Shown here piece by piece: positions 57,632 to 64,000 of a stretch of DNA of 64,000 nt (position 1 is the stretch's first letter; every line of letters begins with the position of its first letter). The stretch is from assembly GCA_961205875.1 (NCBI GenBank), contig OY540814.1, positions 14,366,993 to 14,430,992 of the forward strand, written 5' to 3'. The translations under genes were made by a program, and so were the position numbers. This stretch comes from Sialis fuliginosa. Lineage: Eukaryota > Arthropoda > Insecta > Megaloptera > Sialidae. The notes beneath the pieces were generated by a model. The model saw nothing but the letters and a program-made list of their open reading frames with translations, was not told where the DNA came from and made no database searches.

Positions 57632-57861
57632 AACAGTCACCTTGCGTAGAGTGCAATCACTTTGACTTACAAATAACTGTTAAAGTATTTCAAGTGATGT
57701 TGTCTGTTGTATTTTCAACTGTGAATATTTCTGACCTTATTACGTTTGATAGAAAATGCGCAGATGGAAAATTTACTTTTAGAAATACATTAGGTATTAT
57801 TTTTACAAGAGTGATTAATAATAACGATGAACAAAATACAATATTCAATGATGGAAAATAA
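57632..57861 (+). CDS. Candidate terminal exon, unrecognised
   Basis: TTCTTTGTTTGTATTTTATAG is a good acceptor. The following frame is open for 75 codons to a TAA: QSPCVECNHFDLQITVKVFQ, then SVVFSTVNISDLITFDRKCA, DGKFTFRNTLGIIFTRVI and a polar end. Composition is more balanced than its flanks. An AATAAA overlaps the stop region. I do not recognise the sequence and no preceding exon was found. Confidence 0.25.
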
Positions 57862-58755
57862 TAAATCAAATATGGAAAACAATGGCGGATTTTCTATGCA
57901 GAAAAAAAAATTGTCATTTTTTTAAATAATCAGATTTATCTTAACGACACATAATACCTTAATGCCCGGTATTATCAACCAATTTAAAGCTCCTTTAGCA
58001 CTAAATGCTTCTATAACCTAAATTTTGTATATTAAAAACGTGACTTAAATCAATATTTAGGCTCTCGATGAAAAATGTACAAAATATGCATTGTAAAAAT
58101 ACAGCACAGAAAATTAAAAATCAATTTAATTAAATGCATTATGCTTAGTTATGTTAATAATATGACAGTTAGTTAAAGGAGCATTTAGTTAAACTTGATA
58201 ATAATAATAAATCTATTAGTCCAATCAAATACATGAAGTATTTAATATATGTATAAATCTGTATCTTTATTTAAGTCGATCATTTTACAAAATGAAAAGC
58301 AGTAGTGATGTGGTGGCTAGGTTTTTTAAAGCAGCCAGTCGCATAGCTATTCACTGATTTTTAAATACACAAATCATGAGGGTTTTCTCTATCTACATAT
58401 AATAAAGAAGAAAATAATAAATAAAGAAGGGGCAAAACATACATAAATAAAATCATGTCCTGACTACATCATATGTATTATTAATTTAATTAAAAATATT
58501 AAAGTGCAAACTTTCATAGAAAGAAGAATGTATTACATATTATATAGTTTCATTAATTAATGCTAGAAGCATAGTTTTTTCATATCGCGTAAAGTCCGTG
58601 CAATATATTAATAATATCATTAGTGAGTAGGGTATCATATACATACATATAAGAGTATGTATATGTATGTACCTACTTCATATCTGCAATATAACACATA
58701 TAGTGAACTGCTAGCTTATATTTTAGCAAATTAATACAGTATATTTTTGCAGTAT

Positions 58756-58860
58756 GCAGTGTTGCCAGAACGTACTTTTTTGTACGGTTTTCGTACTATT
58801 TATGACCCGACCGTACCAAAATCGTACCTCAGCTCTGACCGTACCATTTGACCCACAAAG
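58756..58860 (+). mobile_element. hAT-like terminus
   Basis: CAGTGTTGCCAGAACGTACT is a typical hAT start. It is followed by repeated GTAC words (TTGTACGG, CGTACTATT, CCGTACCAAAATCGTACC, GACCGTACC), the kind of subterminal repeats hAT transposases bind. The partner end was not found. The 68-codon frame starting here is a by-product. Confidence 0.5.
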
Positions 58861-59534
58861 ATTTTTATATAAAATGTTTATTATGAATAATACCAATAAA
58901 AATAAAGTAAAAACGAAACGTACCTTAATATTTTTGTCTATATCTACTTTTCAGTATTGACGGTTTAATTACTTGATAATTAATGTCTTTTAACACAAAA
59001 TAAAAGCAGTGTTAATATAATTATATAATAATGTAAATGCTTTACATTCTATTATGTACACCTGTCACAACTGCTTTTAGATCGCTTCTACTGAACGCGC
59101 TTAAGGTCATTCGTATATACAATACCATTTATTATACCTGTCAGTGGGCTGTTTTTTATATTTAATATTTTCTCTAGACCAAATTCTTTATAATATCGGC
59201 CATAAGAATCTCTTTTGCGTCTATTCATTCAGTAATATATTGTATCTGATCTCGACACGCATATAAATAAAATACTATGTCAATTCAACTGCGGAACATT
59301 TACAAAATAATGGAAATTCATAAAACTAACTAGCGCAATTACATAGACAGGCAGCACACTACCATAAATTATCAATAAATAGCGAAATAAACAAAACTAA
59401 CTGTACGGAGGGCATTCCAACATTGGTACGACTGCATTTTGCAACAAACTTAGCATATTTATTGTTAGAGCACTAATCGTAAACATAGATAAATTATATC
59501 AATACATTTGAATTAAACTGAATTATGTTTATCT

Positions 59535-59690
59535 ATATATATTCATCTGCAGCAAGAAAACGACTGAGCCGATTTGGATGAAACCTACACCAACCTGTTC
59601 TTTGAAATCTCATAAGTCCGATGTTAATTCTCATCAAGTGATTAATTTAACTGCACAAAAAAATGAGCGCGCGCGCCATTTAACCATCAA
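59535..59690 (+). repeat. Retroelement-like repeat with GCGCGC tail
   Basis: TCATCTGCAGCAAGAAAACG, ACTGAGCCGATTTGGATGAA and ACCTACACCAACC followed later by GAGCGCGCGCGCCATTTAA. 'gagccgatttggatgaaa' is typical of a tail region in insect repeats. Confidence 0.5.
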
Positions 59691-60172
59691 AATTATGCAT
59701 GTTTGCAAAGTTTAATTTTCTACATGAAAGTACGTGTGAGAACATATTATGTATATTAATCTTTAATATTTAAGTCACTGCAGACGTTTTTTGTATAAAA
59801 TGCCTGGAAAGTCTATTTTCAGTACGTGTAATCTCCATATTGGCATAAACTACGAAATATCATGTTTCAGATTTAAATAATATCTACATTTACCACGGAT
59901 ATCGCGGGAACAGTACCTAAGTATTTTACATATTTATTATTTTTTAACGTCACGTCTATGTAGTGTTTTACGCCAGATACTGGGTGGACATTTCAGAAAC
60001 TTGATGTAACGCACTGAGATCAGTTAGTGCGCTAACGTAAAATAATCAGTACTTATATCTTAACACTCAGAGCAGCTACCACGTGGGTTTTAGTCTCAAT
60101 TATATATCTTGTGATACAAGTACAAATCAAAAAATTTAACCAGTTTTAATGAGTGAAAAACTTCGTATTATA

Positions 60173-60466
60173 AAAAAATATATCCGTATTTCCTCGATTT
60201 CGCTTGTATACATTAAATAATTGAATTGGAATAAAAAAGACAGTATATAAAAATATTTTTTCTACGCGGTAACGTTTTTGATTTTATGATTAAAGTTTTT
60301 TAAATTGAATAAAAACAAAAAAAGCACATTTCATATTTCGATGATTTCACTTATAAATATTGATTAATTTAATTGAAATAAAAATGACAGTATATAAGAA
60401 TATATTTTCTACGCGGTAACATTTTTAATTTTTTTTTAAAGTTTTTTAAATTTTAATTAAAAATTT
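60173..60466 (+). repeat. Tandem duplication, period 147 bp
   Basis: Two head-to-tail units share GACAGTATATAA, TTTTCTACGCGGTAAC (60258 and 60405) and AAAGTTTTTTAAATT at a constant 147-base offset, with about 80% similarity by eye. Non-coding. Confidence 0.75.
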
Positions 60467-60479
60467 GTAAATATTCACT

Positions 60480-62785
60480 TTGTTTTTATGCTTGTATAAA
60501 TCATAAGAAATAACGAAAAGAAAGAACAAATTGCAAAAAGTAAACACGTTCTTCCCTAGAATAATAGACAGGTTTTTCAATTTTATTGATATTAATCTAT
60601 TTTAAATTTATTAATAAGGAGATATCATGGACAAAAAAATTATATTTTACTTTTAAATATGTAATCCATTCCCAGAAAGTGATTAGGAAATTAAAAATAG
60701 AGCCAAATATACTTCGAAAATTTTCCATTTACAAAGTACCTAATTTATAATTTTTTACATTGAAAATGAATGTATATAAGTGACTATGTTAAGTACATTA
60801 ATAAATATCACCGGCAATGAAATTATAAATTTACATCATCAACGTAAATATTCATTTCTTGGAATTGTAATTTCACGAGACGAAAGTTTAAAATATTATC
60901 TTATAATGGTATTTATCAGAAAATTCTTTCAACTTAAATATTAGAGTTATTTTGTAGAATCATTCGACTTTGAAATTTTAATTTTGTAATTAGTAATTTA
61001 TAAAGGTACATCTTTATTTTTCCTTTTGACGTAATTACAAAATATAATTTAAAGGAATTGAAAGTGGAAATAAACAAAATACTGTTTGCAAAGTACCCAA
61101 TTTTCCATTTAACTTACCTGAAACCATTTTGACTATTGTCAATATGTCTTTGTCATTCTTAAAAACATAATCGAGCCTGTTATAATATTTAATATCCATT
61201 ATCATATATCTTTAACTAATTTCATAGTCTTAGATTTTCTAATAGTGAAAGTACTATCAAAATCTGTTAAGTAGTTAATGAAAAAAATTATCAAAACTAC
61301 TGGATAATATTGCCAATAAAATGATTTATAGATTTAAAATAAAATACAGTAGTAACTGTGCCGCAACTAATAACTTAGAAATACGTCTATTTTCACATTT
61401 TATTATAAAAAATATGTAATATTAATTATTGATTAAGTCAGTTATATGTACAAAACCCTATGAAAATGAATTTAACTTTTTTATGCTACTGTATATTTGG
61501 GTTAGGGGCGGAGGATTAAAACATTTTATCATAAATGAGATTATATTAGCATCTATTGGCGTTTTATTTATTGATTTGCGATTATTAGTTCCGTTAATAT
61601 AAACTTTTAAAGGTGTGACAAATTTGTTGCATTCGTAATCCCGGAGAAGACGTCAAAATAATGAAATTTTATATTTATGATCTCTAAGAAATTGTCATAT
61701 TCTGAGATAGATATGACAACCGGAAAGGGAAGCTTACCCCCATTTTTTTATATAAATATTTATATTAATATTATAACCTAAATTAACGTTTAAAAAATGT
61801 TCAACGATTTTTATAAAAAAATACACATTTTTAATAAATACTATTGACGGAATCGTATGGATGGTCTAAGGATCGCATGAATAGAAGCCATAAATGATGG
61901 CAACAAACATTCTGTTTGTATTTCTCTAAATTATACGGGACTCTAGAAGCCGCGCTATGTGAACGCATATTTAATACACGTTCAAATAAATATATTCCAT
62001 TACCGCTGACGGTTTTCTCGTTACCCTGTAAGGTTTTTTAAGCAAAACTGTTAAAATATGCCAGAATTAACACCAAAATAAATTGTTTGTAGTTTTTTTC
62101 AACAGATTCGTGTTGTTTATATGTATGTATATATTGTTTACAATGTAATGGGTACTATTTTATCTATGCAAATCAGTGGTTCGCTTAAAGTACAGATGTC
62201 TCGTAAGTCATTGCTCATAGGTAAAAATAATAATCCGGAAATTAATAATCTAATCTAAAATGAATTTTATAGGCCTTACATTTAGTTTTATAGACCTGTG
62301 TTATCTCTACTCTTAATTAATGGCTGTTAATTAATTTTGGCTTCTGAACAGCTTATACGCCACATCAAGAAATTGATTTTGTCCCACAACTGAATTTCCC
62401 TATGTACCGAAGTGAAAACATGGATTGTTATCTATATTAATTGACAACATAATTAGTAATATTATTATTATTTGGCAACGTAAACATTTCTATACAATAC
62501 AAATACCTCGATACCTGCAATAATTAGAGAGAATATCAATTAGATTTAAAACATACACAGAGAGAGAGGGAACATTTCTGTGTTTTTGTGGTCGCACTTT
62601 AATTATTTACCTGTGAAGTACAAGTATTAATTTAACTACAAAATCGCTTTCTCTAATTCTAATTTGTCAGTTTCGAGATGTCGTTTTTAATTAATTTCTA
62701 GAATTGAATTAATTTAAAATGTTTCCTATTTTATTAATTATTTGAATTAGACCGTTTTAAATGTTGAATTATACCTATTAAAGTA
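60480..62785. other. AT-rich non-coding DNA
   Basis: No gene. Fragments: a tail-like block TTTTCTAATAGTGAAAGTAC at 61236 and a single ACAGATGTCTCGTAAGTCAT end at 62193 related to the mini MITE at 34397. Confidence 0.45.
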
Positions 62786-62789
62786 TTTT

Positions 62790-62935
62790 TATTTTTTTTC
62801 GCGAAGCTTTTTTGTTCGTTTGTCCGTCCGTTCGCGTCATGACTCAAAAACTACTGGACCGATTGACACAAAATTTAGAATATATATTTTAAATTCTCTG
62901 CCCATTCTGGGTGAAACCTAAACTAACTTCACGTT
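62790..62935 (+). repeat. Retroelement-like repeat
   Basis: TTTTTCGCGAAGC, TTTGTCCGTCCGTTCGCGTC, CATGACTCAAAAACTACTGG, ACCGATTGACACAAAATTTA and TGGGTGAAACC are the standard ordered words of an insect interspersed repeat tail. Confidence 0.6.
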
Positions 62936-63032
62936 TGTATTAATAATAATCGGTAATTATTATTCATTCTCAATTTATTACACTGGACCGTAACATATAT
63001 TTTTTTTATATTTTTTTCCTGACGTGTTCCAT

Positions 63033-63650
63033 ATTGAAAAATATAGTTGAATTAAGTAGGCACAAACACGATTAGTTATTATTGTTATAATAACTTATCA
63101 ATTGTTTTTCTTAAATTTCAAAGCTAATTATTGAAAACAAAATAAACAATTAACGATCAAGAAAGTCCAAATGCCAGGGTAGCCGAACGTATGGCATACG
63201 CTCCCCTCTATTCAAACGACTGCGGACGCCAAGACACGGCTTTTCAATGATATTACGGTAACATATTATTTATTTCATGTTATTTGCTAAACTATAAGAC
63301 CAAACTGGATGCTGTAAAAGGCAAATTATATAACCATTAAGTACTTATGACAATATCATTTATTTTGATAAGGATTAATGTTTTACAGGTCATAAGTCCA
63401 CGTAAACAGAACCAAAATATTTTTAATTTTCTTTGTAACATAAAAGCAGTCATTGTGGCTTAAATATAAAAGTTAGACATATGGTGTCGCTTTATTTTAG
63501 ATCTTTTGATTTTACATAATTATTTTTTAGAGAACGTACCTATGAATTAAAAATACAATACGTAAATCGGATAAGTGGTTCTCGAGTGATAAGCGCACTA
63601 ACGGACAGACAGACAGAGAGACGTTGAGCTTTATATATTATATAGATATA
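63033..63650 (+). mobile_element. Retroelement-like family, tail-bearing copy
   Basis: Parallels 6410-7098 from TTGAAAAATATAG through AACGTACCTATGAATTAAAA, then continues into AATCGGATAAGTGGTTCTCG, AGTGATAAGCGCACTAACGG and ACAGACAGACAGAGAGACGT, ending TATATTATATAGAT. The head is replaced or lost. G+C-rich insertion-like differences occur at 63165-63245. Comparison with the 6-kb copy shows no conserved open frame. Confidence 0.7.
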
Positions 63651-63654
63651 CATA

Positions 63655-64000
63655 AGTACACAACTAAAAAATTATTTACCCGTAAAAAAAAGATAGAAAA
63701 TATGTGAGATTCTATGAAAAATAGTTTGATTCATATCGGTTAACATTGATGGACCCCACATATTGTGGATAATTGTACAATATACACTTTTCCAAGTCTT
63801 TGTTAGTTGAGAACACCGTCATTAATTTTTTAGACAATCCGTCCTCCGAACAAAATAATTAATCGCTTTTTATGTTTTTGAAGTTCAAACGTTTTTTGAT
63901 GCCGTAGATTCAAATGGAATGCCAACCTATTAAAATAGGGCGATATGTTATCTCGTTTAACTACGATTTATTTCAACTGTGGTTATAAAACGAGCTGTGT
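63655..64000. other. AT-rich non-coding DNA
   Basis: No gene or repeat recognised up to the window edge. Confidence 0.5.

Larger units (their letters stand above)
57865..60170. other. AT-rich non-coding DNA with repeat fragments
   Basis: No gene. It contains the hAT-like end at 58756 and the tail-like repeat at 59535; a TATG/CATA-type imperfect inverted repeat lies at 58638-58672. Confidence 0.45.

Noticed and set aside
1-64000. CRISPR arrays, bacterial operons, rRNA genes, integrated viruses
   Set aside because: No regularly spaced repeats, no ribosome-binding-site-led genes, no conserved rRNA words and no recognisable viral protein segment were seen in either strand.

Overview
This window is eukaryotic, very AT-rich DNA (roughly a quarter G+C by eye) from what is almost certainly an insect genome. 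There are no operons, no ribosome binding sites, no rRNA, tRNA or CRISPR, and no long open reading frame: the longest open stretch is about 120 codons and lies in repeat DNA. The insect call rests on the repeats. These include short retroelement-like copies that begin with a G+C-rich head of the form 'CCCGCG.CTTCGCCCGCGTGG' and end in 'GGACAGACAGACAGAG', tails with 'AAATCGGTTCAATAGTTTT', a maT/Tc1-like transposase relic, hAT-like and pogo-like termini, and many small inverted-repeat elements. The head/tail type is especially common in Lepidoptera and relatives, but order-level assignment is inference. The window is best read as intergenic or large-intron DNA shaped by transposons.

Layout. 1-5 kb: retroelement tails, a hAT relic at 2.2-2.7 kb and two copies of a three-copy family. 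6.4-7.1 kb: first copy of a retroelement-like family (others at 56.1-56.5 kb and 63.0-63.65 kb). 8.45-8.56 kb: an ACGTC/CRE-rich patch. 10.1 kb: a perfect 30-bp palindrome. 14.0 and 27.1 kb: two inverted copies of one MITE. 16.5 kb: a minus-strand candidate first exon. 17.7 and 19.1 kb: two foldback elements. 21.7 kb: a candidate exon. 24.1 and 34.7 kb: two copies of a 'GGTTCCG...CCGTCCGTCC' repeat. 29.3 and 48.9 kb: two complementary partial copies of a hAT-like element packed with CGTGATCGTGAG-type motifs. 31.5 kb: the maT/Tc1 transposase pseudogene. 33.7-34.3 kb: a possible 36-nt microexon, an intron and a terminal exon, with a rival open frame on the other strand. 39.3 kb: a 622-bp MITE beside an E-box/CRE. 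41.5-42.2 kb: two further coding-like islands on opposite strands. 44.49-46.00 kb: a 1.5-kb near-perfect palindrome with two 695-bp arms. 49.8, 52.3 and 53.9 kb: three more foldback elements. 55.4-56.5 kb: a cluster of a retroelement head, a hAT-like end, a pogo-like MITE and a retroelement copy. 57.6 kb: a candidate terminal exon. 60.2 kb: a 147-bp tandem duplication.

The coding-like islands are short and unrecognised. I list them as candidates only, because each combines an open frame, higher G+C than its surroundings and in most cases splice-like borders. No assignment to a gene family is made. The clearest unusual objects are the 1.5-kb palindrome, which would fold into a long hairpin RNA if transcribed, and the general density of foldback elements.
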